Shown in pieces: positions 9,623-17,353 of a stretch of 64,000 nucleotides of DNA (its first letter is position 1; each line of letters begins with the position of its first letter). The position numbers and the translations under genes were made by a program. The stretch is taken from contig NZ_ABCS01000037.1 in the NCBI RefSeq assembly GCF_000170895.1, forward strand, positions 20,124 to 84,123, given 5' to 3'. This DNA comes from Plesiocystis pacifica SIR-1 (lineage in GTDB: Bacteria > Myxococcota_A > Polyangia > Nannocystales > Nannocystaceae). Under the pieces are notes generated by a model, which did not search any database, was not told the origin of the DNA, and saw only the letters and a list, made by a program, of their open reading frames with translations.

Positions 9623-11500
9623 TCACACATTCGAGCTGGAGTCCCCCGAATGGTCGAGGCTGAACTCGAGCACCTCGACGCTCCAATCCCGCGTCACCTC
9701 GGGTCCCGTCTTCGGTCGCGGAGACGCGCGAATGGCCCGAGACACCGCCCGCCGTCGGCGCGGCCGATCGTCGGGGATGCCGAGGTCGAGCCGGCTCGGG
9801 ATCAGGTGTCGCAGCGGGATGGGTCGACGGCTCGCCAGGACCACGACGTACAGGGGCAGCGACGCCGACGGGTCCGTCCCCCCCGGCCAGCTCAGCGCGA
9901 ACCCCCCTCGCCCGCGGCCAGGGTGAACACCAAAGAGGCGCCTCTCCCCGGGCAGCAGCTCGATCCCGTCGGGCTCGGCGTCGTCGAGCAGGCGCGCGCG
10001 GCCTCGTCCGTCGATGACGACCACGCTGACGAACAGGCCCTGCGCCTTTGCGAGGCTCTCCACCCGCGCGCTCAGCCACGTCCCCGCGCGCAGCCGTACA
10101 TCGCCCCGCAGCGGACGCGCGCGCGCGCGGGGAGAAGGCGCCACGCTCAACCGCGCGCGGGCCCTCGGCTCGTCCACATACGCACCCAGCTGAGTCAGGC
10201 GTCGGGCCCGGGCCCAATCTTCGAGACGCTCCAGCGCCTCGCCCCGTCCCTCGGCGTCCGCCTGCACGCGCAGCCCAGCGAAGGCCGCCCAGGCGCAGCT
10301 CAGCCCGAGAGCGCCGTCGGCCTCGACGCAGACCACGGCCTTCGACTCCTCGCCCTCCGCGGCGGGGCGCAGCCACGGCGACTGGGCCAAGCGCGCGCTC
10401 AGCTCGGGATCCTCGCAGGCCACCGGGTCCCGCCGCGCGGCCTCCAGCAACACTGCGCTCGACCCCACCGACGCCTCCCCAGCTCCCTCGGGCTCCAGGC
10501 GCGCCCGGTTGAGGTCCAGCGCCACGACGCGCAACCGAGCCAGACGCTGCGCCTCGCCGCGGCCGTCGACCAGCGCATCGACGAGGGCCCAACGATCGCC
10601 CATCTCGACGCCCTGGAGCAGCCCCGCGCGGATCCATCCGCCGTGGCTGGAAGGCAGCGGCTGTCCCTTCGCGTCGGCGTGCGGCACGAAGCCGACCGTT
10701 CCCCGCAGCTTCGAGCTCCGCGTCGAGAACAGGTAGCGGTGACTCGGACCCGCGAGGCTGACCCACTGCTCTTCGCAACCCAGGCGCCAGATCGCGCGCT
10801 CGCGGACCCGATCCGCGAGCGCGGCCCAGGTCAGCCGCTCGACCTCTCCGACCTCTCCCACGAGCTCACAGACCAAGCTCGTCAGCCGGCCGAGGTTCCC
10901 TCCCGGCACGGCGTCACCAAACCCGTAGCGCAACGAAGAGGCGGCGCACAGACGCGGAATGTGTGGATGGCTGATTGGATGCAAGAGCGCCTGAGCCCGC
11001 GCGGGCTCCTGCTTGGCGGCGAGCGCATGGACCCAATCGGGCGACTTCGGCACTTTTCGGACGGGCCCACGCACGATTTGCGCCGAATAGCAACTATCGA
11101 TGATCGCGCTGACGTTGGCGCATCGACGCTCGATTCGCGCCAATGCCATCGACAGCTCCACGTCGAGAATTCCCGTAAAGCACCACTGCGCGCGTTTGCG
11201 CGCGGCGACGACATAGAAGACGGGGCGACCTCCGAGCGGCGGCCGCTGATCCTCGAGCTCGACGACGCCGCCGTGGCCAAAGAAGTAGAACAACACCGCG
11301 TCGGCTTCTTCCGCCACGGCCTCGAGCCGGTCCAGAGCCGCCAGGATGCCGCTACGATCAGCCTCCGAGCCTTCGATCCGAGTGACGGACCAGCCTCCGA
11401 GCCCGGTCAACAGCGACTCCATCGCGGCGAGGCTCGGGGTCGCGTCGAAGGGCTCGGCGGGATCGGTGTCTGACACCCCAACCAAGAGCGCGTACTTCAT
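9623..11500 (-). CDS. Caspase-like (peptidase C14) protein
   Basis: 625 residues from ATG at 11500, preceded by GAGTGACC. MKYALLVGVSDT starts the caspase fold directly. His76 in FYFFGHGG and Cys137 in IIDSCYS form the expected His/Cys dyad of clan CD (metacaspase/orthocaspase) peptidases. The middle region has no motif I recognise. The C-terminal part (LRAGTWLSARVESL ... SLPLYVVVLAS) looks like the beta-sandwich often attached to bacterial caspases, which is an inference. No signal peptide, so probably cytoplasmic. It is the first gene of the block; the STAND gene follows after 66 bp. The start is divergent from a Ser/Thr kinase gene with 125 bp between. It may be the processing protease or the death effector of the system. 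Confidence 0.85.
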   Translation of the reverse strand: MKYALLVGVSDTDPAEPFDATPSLAAMESLLTGLGGWSVTRIEGSEADRSGILAALDRLEAVAEEADAVLFYFFGHGGVVELEDQRPPLGGRPVFYVVAARKRAQWCFTGILDVELSMALARIERRCANVSAIIDSCYSAQIVRGPVRKVPKSPDWVHALAAKQEPARAQALLHPISHPHIPRLCAASSLRYGFGDAVPGGNLGRLTSLVCELVGEVGEVERLTWAALADRVRERAIWRLGCEEQWVSLAGPSHRYLFSTRSSKLRGTVGFVPHADAKGQPLPSSHGGWIRAGLLQGVEMGDRWALVDALVDGRGEAQRLARLRVVALDLNRARLEPEGAGEASVGSSAVLLEAARRDPVACEDPELSARLAQSPWLRPAAEGEESKAVVCVEADGALGLSCAWAAFAGLRVQADAEGRGEALERLEDWARARRLTQLGAYVDEPRARARLSVAPSPRARARPLRGDVRLRAGTWLSARVESLAKAQGLFVSVVVIDGRGRARLLDDAEPDGIELLPGERRLFGVHPGRGRGGFALSWPGGTDPSASLPLYVVVLASRRPIPLRHLIPSRLDLGIPDDRPRRRRAVSRAIRASPRPKTGPEVTRDWSVEVLEFSLDHSGDSSSNV

Positions 11501-11554
11501 GGTCACTCTGTGTATGCCATGGAGCGCCGGTTTGCGTGGGTTCGCCGCTTTGAC

Positions 11555-11568
11555 GTGAGCATGTTCAC
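11555..11568. promoter_or_regulatory. Imperfect palindrome between caspase operon and kinase gene
   Basis: GTGAGCATGTTCAC reads nearly the same on both strands, with one mismatched pair of half-site positions. It lies 55 bp upstream of the caspase start and 58 bp upstream of the kinase start, in a locally AT-richer stretch (ACAATTATTC follows). A repressor or activator acting on both genes could bind here. No known consensus matched. Confidence 0.25.
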
Positions 11569-11625
11569 CACAATTATTCGACCCGGGCTCAATCCACCCA
11601 TGTCGGAGCCGCACGGTAGCGATGA

Positions 11626-14139
11626 ATGTCGGGGAAACCCAAATCCGCAAAGACCGTCGGGCCTCGCTACGCCCGATTGTTCGGCGACCATGGCCAGGAC
11701 GCCATGGCCACCGACGAAGGATATGGAGATGAGGACTTTGACGGCACCGTTCCCAGCGCCGTCGCCGACCTGGCCATCGAGGACCAGGCGATGTTCGAGC
11801 GAATTCGGGTCCGCCTGGGCATGCGGCGCAGCGACGGGCCCGAGCGGATCGGTCGCTACGAGCTGCGCGACTCCATCGCCCGAGGCGGGATGGGCCAGGT
11901 CTACCGCGCCCACGACCCCGAGCTCGATCGCCCCGTCGCGCTCAAGCAGATCGCCCCGCTCCCGGGCGCCGACGTCGAGGTCTTGCGCGAGCGGCTGCGG
12001 CGTGAGGCCCAGGTCTTGGCCAAGCTCGCCCACGATCACGTGGTCACCGTCCACGACGTCGGCATCCATCGCGGGCTCGTCTACCTGGTCATGGAGCTCG
12101 TCGAGGGCCCCACCCTGCGCGAGCTTCAGGCCAGCGAGCTGAGCGTCGCGGAGCGCCTGCGCCTCTACGTCGAGGCGGGCCACGGGCTCATCGCGGCCCA
12201 CGAGCGCGACATCATCCACCGCGACTTCAAGCCGGACAACGTGCTCATCACGCCCGAGGGCAAGGCGAAGGTCGGCGACTTTGGCCTCGCCCACGTGCTC
12301 GGGGAGCCCCTCGCCCTCGCCGAGTCGGGCGCCGATGCGTCCGCGCTCGACCCGGAGCATGAGGGGACGGAGAGCCGTTTGACGCGATCGGGCGAGGTGC
12401 TCGGGACGCGGGTCTACTCGCCTCCGGAGCAGCTGCGCGGGAGGGCCACGGACGCTCGCTCGGACCAGTTCAGCTTTTGTGTCGCGCTGTGGGAGGCGCT
12501 GTGTGGCGCGCGGCCGTTCGCGGGGGCCTCCACGAACGCCCTGCTCCGGGCGATCGTCGCCGGTCCGCTGGGCGGGGCCGAGCTCGACCCGCGCTTGCGC
12601 AAGTTGTTGGCGACGGGGTTGGCTGTGGATCCGGATCAGCGTCACCCGGACATGGCGACGCTCGTGAAGGCGCTCGAGGACTATCTCGAGCGGCCGCGCG
12701 CGCGTCGGCGTCGGCGATGGATGATGTTCCTTGGCCTCACTGCGGCTGCGCTTGGATCGGCGCTCACGGCCTATGTCCAGCGCCCGCCCGATGAGGTCTG
12801 TGACGAGTTCGAGGGGGCCACCGAGCTGCGCGAGCAGTATCCCCTCTCCGCCCTCGAGTACACGCCCCTCGCCGGCAACCTCGACACGAAGATCCATCGG
12901 ACATTGGCTCGAACCCAGCACGCTTGCGCAACCGACGATCTCGCCGGTAAACAGCATGCAGCCGCGCTTCAGCGAAAGCTCAAACACCTCCTAAACCGAG
13001 CTGTCGAGGAGGGCGAGGCGCCCAGCGAGGCGCTCGAGGAGCAGCTCGCGCAGTTCGAGGTCGATCTCGACAGCGTCCCTCGAGCTCCGCTCAGCAAGGA
13101 ATTTCTCGAGGTCCTCGAATCGGAGTTCGAGCCACTCGAGTTCGACGAGCGCTACGCCAAAATCGTCAGCAGCTGCCTCGACTTTGACAACGCACATGAG
13201 GGCCTCGTGCTGAGCCATGCGGACCTCGCCGAGTTCGGGCTCCGCTGCGCCTCCGCAGAGACCCTCATCGGCCCAGACTACGAGCACGTAGTCGAGACCT
13301 TTCTCGAGGCGCGACACCACGCATTTCGCGTGGGCGACATCCCCCGCGCCCTCGAGGCACAGCTCGGCGCACTAAAGACCGCGCTCATGCGCTTGAACGA
13401 CTACGAGCACGCCGAGGCCGAACTGCGCATCACCGACGACCTCCTTGCAGCCGCGCGTGTGGGTTGGGGAGACCATCGCCAGGCAACTCGGGACGAACTC
13501 GCCGCACTCCTCGCTCGCGACCACGGGGCCTACGAGGAGGCTGAGCGCCTCCAGCTGCGCGTCATCACCAGCACCCTGGTCCTAACGCTGCGCAGCGACA
13601 TCCAAAGCGCCCAGAGCCAGCTCGTCGCCGGACTCGTCAACCTGGGCCATGTCTGGGATCGCCAAGGCCGGGGCGAGCGGGCCATAGACGCCTACCGCTC
13701 CGCCCTCACTCTCGAGCCCGACGACCCCGAGGCCCTCGTCGCTCTGGGTTGCGTCCTGCACAACAACAAAAAGGGCTCTCCAGGCGAAGCTCGGAAGTAC
13801 CTCGAGTCTGCGCAAAAGGACAAAGAGCACGACCTTCAGGTGGCCGCGGGGGCTTGTCTGCTAGCGGTCGAGATGGCCGAAAGTCCCACTCGACCCAAGG
13901 TGCTCGCCCAAAGCCGCGACGCGCTCGAGCAAATGCTCCTGGATCCCCAGACCCACGCCGCCACCCCGCAGACCCGCGCCAAGGGCTGGTTCCTGGTCGC
14001 CGTCGCCCATGCCCTGCTCGGTGAGTTTGGACCGGCCTACGAGCACGCCAGGACTGAGCTGAGCGAGGAGCAGCTCACTCAACTCGATGGAATCGTCGCC
14101 CAGCTGCGAGCCGAGGACCCCCCACAACCTTCCCCCTGA
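11626..14139 (+). CDS. Membrane Ser/Thr protein kinase with TPR region
   Basis: 837 residues. The Hanks-type kinase domain (~77-355) has a Gly loop ARGGMG (85-90), Lys107, HRDFKPDN (198-205) and DFG (218-220), so it should be active. An Arg-rich stop-transfer and one transmembrane helix (MMFLGLTAAALGSALTAYV, ~365-383) follow. The C-terminal ~450 residues are helical with TPR-like repeats (AIDAYRSALTLEPDDPEALVALG) and would lie outside the inner membrane. This is a common myxobacterial kinase architecture. ATG at 11626 is used; ATG at 11704 (MATDEGYG) has a better upstream AGGA and would only shorten the N-terminus. It is divergent from the caspase block and may be co-regulated or act upstream of it; that link is inference. 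Confidence 0.88.
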   Translation: MSGKPKSAKTVGPRYARLFGDHGQDAMATDEGYGDEDFDGTVPSAVADLAIEDQAMFERIRVRLGMRRSDGPERIGRYELRDSIARGGMGQVYRAHDPELDRPVALKQIAPLPGADVEVLRERLRREAQVLAKLAHDHVVTVHDVGIHRGLVYLVMELVEGPTLRELQASELSVAERLRLYVEAGHGLIAAHERDIIHRDFKPDNVLITPEGKAKVGDFGLAHVLGEPLALAESGADASALDPEHEGTESRLTRSGEVLGTRVYSPPEQLRGRATDARSDQFSFCVALWEALCGARPFAGASTNALLRAIVAGPLGGAELDPRLRKLLATGLAVDPDQRHPDMATLVKALEDYLERPRARRRRRWMMFLGLTAAALGSALTAYVQRPPDEVCDEFEGATELREQYPLSALEYTPLAGNLDTKIHRTLARTQHACATDDLAGKQHAAALQRKLKHLLNRAVEEGEAPSEALEEQLAQFEVDLDSVPRAPLSKEFLEVLESEFEPLEFDERYAKIVSSCLDFDNAHEGLVLSHADLAEFGLRCASAETLIGPDYEHVVETFLEARHHAFRVGDIPRALEAQLGALKTALMRLNDYEHAEAELRITDDLLAAARVGWGDHRQATRDELAALLARDHGAYEEAERLQLRVITSTLVLTLRSDIQSAQSQLVAGLVNLGHVWDRQGRGERAIDAYRSALTLEPDDPEALVALGCVLHNNKKGSPGEARKYLESAQKDKEHDLQVAAGACLLAVEMAESPTRPKVLAQSRDALEQMLLDPQTHAATPQTRAKGWFLVAVAHALLGEFGPAYEHARTELSEEQLTQLDGIVAQLRAEDPPQPSP

Positions 14140-14196
14140 CCTTGACCTGCATGACACCTCCACCCCCATTCACACCACCTCCAAAGAGAACAAATC

Positions 14197-14613
14197 ATGA
14201 CCACCCCTCTCGAAGTCAGCCAAGAAGACCCCATCAACCTCGACGGCAGCCTCGACGGCTCCAGCGATCTCCAGCTCCTGCACCGCACCGACAGCCTCGC
14301 CAACTACGGGCAGACCCTCCACGGTGAGCACGACGACCTCGACGACCCCGCCGGCGTGGTCCAGGTGCGCGTCCTCGACTTCAGCGACTCCGGGACGACC
14401 TGGACCATCTCCGTCGAGCACGACCCCGGCAGCGGCTCGGTGACCTGGTCGCGCGGAAGCGACCACGCCTACTACGACTTTGGGCCGATGAGCTCGGAGC
14501 AGACCCTCGAGATCACCGCCACCGACGGCGCCTCGCCGCCGACGACCAAGACCCGCAGCATCCACATCAAGGTCACGCCCCCCGATGCCCAGCCCGACCG
14601 CCCCCGCGGCTGA
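14197..14613 (+). CDS. Small hypothetical protein, beta-rich
   Basis: 138 residues from ATG at 14197, 57 bp after the kinase stop, with AAGAGA upstream. No signal peptide or membrane segment. The central part (VVQVRVLDFSDSGTTWTISVEHDPGSGSVTWSRG ... LEITATDG) alternates hydrophobic and polar residues like a beta-sandwich of the Ig/PKD type, and it ends in a Pro-rich tail. Its last 29 bp overlap the most upstream start of the sigma-factor gene. No family recognised; it may be co-transcribed with the kinase and the sigma factor. Confidence 0.62.
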   Translation: MTTPLEVSQEDPINLDGSLDGSSDLQLLHRTDSLANYGQTLHGEHDDLDDPAGVVQVRVLDFSDSGTTWTISVEHDPGSGSVTWSRGSDHAYYDFGPMSSEQTLEITATDGASPPTTKTRSIHIKVTPPDAQPDRPRG

Positions 14614-15280
14614 TCGCAACGCCTGGGTCTGTGTCCACCACCGTGCTACAGCTGCGGTGGTGGACACGGACTTTCGACTGCTCGAGCGCTGGCGAGAGGG
14701 CGACGGGGAGGCGGGCAGCGAGCTGCTCGCCCGTCACTTCAACACCCTGCGCGTCTACTTCTTGGCCCGCGTGCCGCACCGGCAGATCGAGGACCTCATC
14801 CAGGAGGTCTTCCTGCGCATGGTCGAGGCCCTCGAGCGCTTCGAAGGGCGCAGCTCCGTCCGGACCTACCTGCTCCGCATCGCCCGCAACGTCGTGCTCG
14901 AGACCTACCGCGCCAAGGGCAACTTCGACGAGTTTCACGACAGCCAGTACGCCCTCGGGGGCCGCAACTTCGCGTCCTTGTGCGTCGAGAACGACGAGCG
15001 CCTGCAGCTCCTGCTCGACGCGATGCAGCAGATTCCCCTGCGCCAGCAGGACCTGCTCGAGTGCCACTACTTCCACGGGCTGTCGATGGCCGAGCTCGCC
15101 GAGCTCTTCGAGCTGAAGGTCGGCACGGTCAAGTCGCGGATGTCGAGCGCCCGCCGGGCCCTGCTCCAGGCCTTCGTGGCGCTGCTCGGCGAGGACTCCT
15201 CAGACTGGTCAGACGCCATCTTGGAAGAGCGGCTGGAACGCGCGCGCGAGGCTGTCCTCAAGGGCAAGCGCCGCGATTGA
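14585..15280 (+). CDS. ECF-type RNA polymerase sigma factor
   Basis: 231 residues from ATG at 14585. Sigma region 2 (FNTLRVYFLARVPHRQIEDLIQEVFLRMVEALERFEGRSSVRTYLLRIARNVV) and region 4 (IPLRQQDLLECHYFHGLSMAELAELFELKVGTVKSRMSSARRAL) are both clear and adjacent, with no region 3, as in ECF sigmas. It directs RNA polymerase to an unknown regulon. No anti-sigma gene follows; the next gene is convergent. Tandem in-frame GTG codons at 14657 and 14660 are alternative starts that would give a 206-207 residue protein still containing both domains. They lie inside one arm of a 12-bp inverted repeat. Confidence in function is high, in the start moderate. Confidence 0.88.
   Translation: MPSPTAPAADRNAWVCVHHRATAAVVDTDFRLLERWREGDGEAGSELLARHFNTLRVYFLARVPHRQIEDLIQEVFLRMVEALERFEGRSSVRTYLLRIARNVVLETYRAKGNFDEFHDSQYALGGRNFASLCVENDERLQLLLDAMQQIPLRQQDLLECHYFHGLSMAELAELFELKVGTVKSRMSSARRALLQAFVALLGEDSSDWSDAILEERLERAREAVLKGKRRD
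14631..14667 (+). promoter_or_regulatory. 12-bp perfect inverted repeat over sigma-factor start codons
   Basis: GTGTCCACCACC (14631-14642) and GGTGGTGGACAC (14656-14667) are exact reverse complements separated by 13 nt. In mRNA this would make a very stable hairpin near the 5' end of the sigma gene, with two candidate GTG starts in its 3' arm. As DNA it could be a dimeric repressor site. Confidence 0.4.
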
Positions 15281-15334
15281 GGGGGCGGACCCATCTCGCG
15301 GCGAGCTCACGGACTCGGGCTCACGCGCTCCGGC

Positions 15335-16345
15335 TCACTGGCAACCGAGGTAGACGTCGACCACCTGGCCCACGCCAGCGCGGCTCTCGAACAGGCCGCC
15401 CAGCGCTGCGCAGTTGCCCCGCGCGTCGCACTCGGCGTCCTTGGCCGAGCTCACGGGCAGCGCCTGGACACCGGCCGAGGACAGGGGCTCCAGCTCGCCC
15501 GGAGCCGAGCGGCGGTCAGCGTCGTGGTCCCGCCACAGCAACAGCTCGCCAAAGCGAGGGTCGCGGGCGTCGACCAGGCCGTCGCCGTTGGCGTCGAGCT
15601 CGGCGAGGGCGGCGAAGCCGTTGCGGGCGTGGTCCGAGGAGCCCCGCAGCCGCGTGCCCGAGCCGAACAGCTCGTCGCCGCCGTCGATGCTGCCGTTGCC
15701 GTCGCGGTCGAGGGCCAGCCAGGGCGTCGCGGCCGTGGGCCAGTCCGTGCTCAGGCAGGCCTCGTCCTGCATGGTGATGTCGAAGCTCGCGGCGGGGGTC
15801 GCCTCGGCCTCGATGAACTCGACGCTCGCCTGGTCGAAGCTGAGCACCAGGGGCGTGTTGCAGTACTGCTCGCGCCACTCGGGCTCGCCCTCCCAGACCT
15901 CGCAGATGGCGTAGCGGTTGCCGCAGACCTCTTGCTCCCACTCGTCCGAGTGCGGGCCGAGGTCCTTGTGCTCGCCGGGCGAGCACTCGATCTCCTCGGC
16001 GGCGAGGCAAGGGCCGAACTGCGTGGGCCCGTCGGAGTAGTTCGAGCAGTAGGCGAAGGTCCCGTCGCTGCACTCCTCGACGGGGGTGCCGAAGAGGTCG
16101 CAGGCCTCGCCGGTGGGCTCTTGGGGCGGCGGCTCCTCGCCCTGGCCGGCGCTCTCGCCGGCTTCCTCGCCCTCGCCGGCCTCCTCCCGAGTCTCCTCGG
16201 GACCGTTTTGCTCGTCCCCTTCCTCGTCCTCCCCCATCTCGGAGGCCCCCTCGGCGAGGTCGTCGAAGTCGTCCTGGCCCTCGTCACAGCCAGCGAGGGC
16301 GGGGAGGAGCAGGCAGGCGAGGGCGGTCACGGCGAACTTCTTCAT
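15335..16345 (-). CDS. Lipoprotein with acidic linker and Ca-binding-like loops
   Basis: 336 residues from ATG at 16345 (MKKFAVTALACLLLPALAGC): a classic lipoprotein signal with the lipobox Cys at residue 20. An acidic Glu/Gly-rich linker (~21-75) is followed by a Cys-rich domain (~80-165), then two EF-hand-like loops, DRDGNGSIDGGDELFG and DANGDGLVDARDPRFG. Such loops bind calcium in extracellular bacterial proteins. The longer upstream frame is a shadow of the AlkB-like gene and was dropped. Probably anchored in the outer membrane, facing periplasm or cell surface. Exact role unknown. It lies 56 bp downstream of the AlkB-like gene. Confidence 0.78.
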   Translation of the reverse strand: MKKFAVTALACLLLPALAGCDEGQDDFDDLAEGASEMGEDEEGDEQNGPEETREEAGEGEEAGESAGQGEEPPPQEPTGEACDLFGTPVEECSDGTFAYCSNYSDGPTQFGPCLAAEEIECSPGEHKDLGPHSDEWEQEVCGNRYAICEVWEGEPEWREQYCNTPLVLSFDQASVEFIEAEATPAASFDITMQDEACLSTDWPTAATPWLALDRDGNGSIDGGDELFGSGTRLRGSSDHARNGFAALAELDANGDGLVDARDPRFGELLLWRDHDADRRSAPGELEPLSSAGVQALPVSSAKDAECDARGNCAALGGLFESRAGVGQVVDVYLGCQ

Positions 16346-16383
16346 GGCTCTGCTCCGTAGGTTCCACGGCCTCCGCGAATCGA

Positions 16384-16399
16384 TCGCGCACCTGCGCGA
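16384..16399 (-). terminator. GC hairpin just after the AlkB-like stop codon
   Basis: TCGCGCA (16384-16390) and TGCGCGA (16393-16399) are exact inverted copies with two bases between, starting three bases past the TAA of the AlkB-like gene. There is no U-rich tail on the minus strand, so it is either a tail-less terminator or an RNA stabiliser. Weak call. Confidence 0.25.
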
Positions 16400-16401
16400 A
16401 T

Positions 16402-17022
16402 TTAGCCAGGTCCCGAGAACGCCCGCAGGGTGATGGAGATGCGCCGGCCTCCCGCGGCACGGTGTGGCACCTCGTGGGTCCAGGTCGCGTTGGTCGCCCA
16501 GGGGATCAGCAGCACCGAGCGGTCCGTGGCCTCGACGTCGACGAAGGCCCCGGCGCGCTTGTAGGGCCGCATGCGAAAGGGTCGGGCCGCGCCGAGGGAC
16601 ACGGTCACGATCGGGCTCCCGTCGACCATCCCCGTCGTGCTGTCGCGGTGCTTGCCGATGTAGTGCTTGCGCGCGCCCTCGTACCAGTTGAGCAGCAAGC
16701 CGTTGAGGCGCGGGTCGATGTGCCCGCGCGCCCACCCGAGCACCCCCGCGAAGGCCTCGGGCACGGGCAGGGCCACGTCGGTCCGACCCGAGTAGTGGTA
16801 GTCGGCGCCGTAGGCCCGGGACCAGCGCGGCACCGCGGTCTCCCGACCCATGATCGAGATCCGGTGGAAGCGCTCGGGGTGCAGCGCCCACAGGGTCTCG
16901 AAGTCCAGGGCCAGCGTGTCCGGCAAGCGCCCGAGGTGGACGGCGTGGGTCTCGTCGAGGGCCCGGGTCGGCCAGCGGAGCCAGGGCGGAGAGGCGGGGT
17001 CAAACGCGGCGGTCTCGGGCAT
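16402..17022 (-). CDS. AlkB-like 2-oxoglutarate/Fe(II) dioxygenase
   Basis: 206 residues from ATG at 17022. The C-terminal half carries the AlkB-type double-stranded beta-helix: NWYEGARKHYIGKHRDS with the H125-x-D127 iron ligands, His183 in WTHEV as third ligand, and RISITLR (R194-R200) which binds 2-oxoglutarate. All metal and cosubstrate residues are present, so it should be active. AlkB homologues oxidatively remove alkyl groups from DNA or RNA bases. The substrate here cannot be told from sequence; the short N-terminus and NWYEGA signature suit the DNA-repair-like group. It lies next to a tRNA-like gene on the other strand, which is probably coincidence. Confidence 0.85.
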   Translation of the reverse strand: MPETAAFDPASPPWLRWPTRALDETHAVHLGRLPDTLALDFETLWALHPERFHRISIMGRETAVPRWSRAYGADYHYSGRTDVALPVPEAFAGVLGWARGHIDPRLNGLLLNWYEGARKHYIGKHRDSTTGMVDGSPIVTVSLGAARPFRMRPYKRAGAFVDVEATDRSVLLIPWATNATWTHEVPHRAAGGRRISITLRAFSGPG

Positions 17023-17128
17023 GGCGGACCCGCGAGCATAGCCGCGAGGGTTCCTCCAGCAACGCCTTGCTCGCGGCCGCGGCCGTGCTACTCCGAGCAG
17101 GCCGAGCCCCACGCGGATCGAAGACGCA

Positions 17129-17202
17129 AGCTCGTTAGCTCAGTTTGGTAGAGCGTTCGACTCGTAATCGAAAAGACGTGGGTTCAAATCCCACATTGGC
17201 AA
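17129..17202 (+). tRNA. tRNA-Thr(CGT)-like gene with mispaired acceptor stem
   Basis: D arm GCTC/GAGC (17138-17154), anticodon stem TTCGA/TCGAA with loop CTCGTAA giving anticodon CGT (17163-17165), five-base variable loop, and T arm GTGGG/CCCAC with loop TTCAAAT are all perfect. The acceptor strands do not match: AGCTCGT (17129-17135) against ATTGGCA (17195-17201) gives three Watson-Crick pairs, two G-T pairs and two mismatches. No CCA is encoded. A strong terminator follows 38 bp later. It may be a functional but unusual tRNA, or a pseudo-tRNA with a replaced 5' end. Confidence 0.65.
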
Positions 17203-17240
17203 AAGATGTTTTCATCGGGGGCTCGGCGACGATCTTCCCT

Positions 17241-17280
17241 CAGAGACTGAGAACGAGTTCACAGTCTCTGTCTATTTTAG
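17241..17280 (+). terminator. Rho-independent terminator after the tRNA-like gene
   Basis: CAGAGACTG (17241-17249) pairs exactly with CAGTCTCTG (17262-17270). Inside it, GAAC and GTTC form a further four pairs after one A/A mismatch. The stem is followed by TCTATTTTAG, a U-rich tail. Orientation and distance fit termination of the tRNA transcript. Confidence 0.65.
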
Positions 17281-17330
17281 CCGTCGTGGACGACGCCACG
17301 CCCTCCCTGCCCCACGTCCACGACTCAGAC
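17263..17330 (-). repeat. Dispersed 3'-end repeat, copy B (module 2 only)
   Basis: Read on the minus strand it matches module 2 of the copies at 1562 and 54145. GTCGTGGACG and CGTCCACGAC (17283-17292 and 17315-17324) are a perfect 10-bp inverted repeat around a conserved core containing CAGGGAGGGCGTGG. The end AGTCTCTGTC overlaps the tRNA terminator stem. Module 1 is absent. Confidence 0.7.
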
Positions 17331-17353
17331 AGACCCGGCGGCGGGTTGACGCC

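Noticed and set aside
14585..15280. Anti-sigma partner for the first ECF sigma
   Set aside because: Neighbouring genes lack a membrane anti-sigma layout; the protein at 14197 is soluble and beta-rich without an anti-sigma motif.
17129..17202. Integrative element inserted at the tRNA
   Set aside because: No integrase, phage or transfer gene in the flanks and no direct repeat of the tRNA 3' end noticed.
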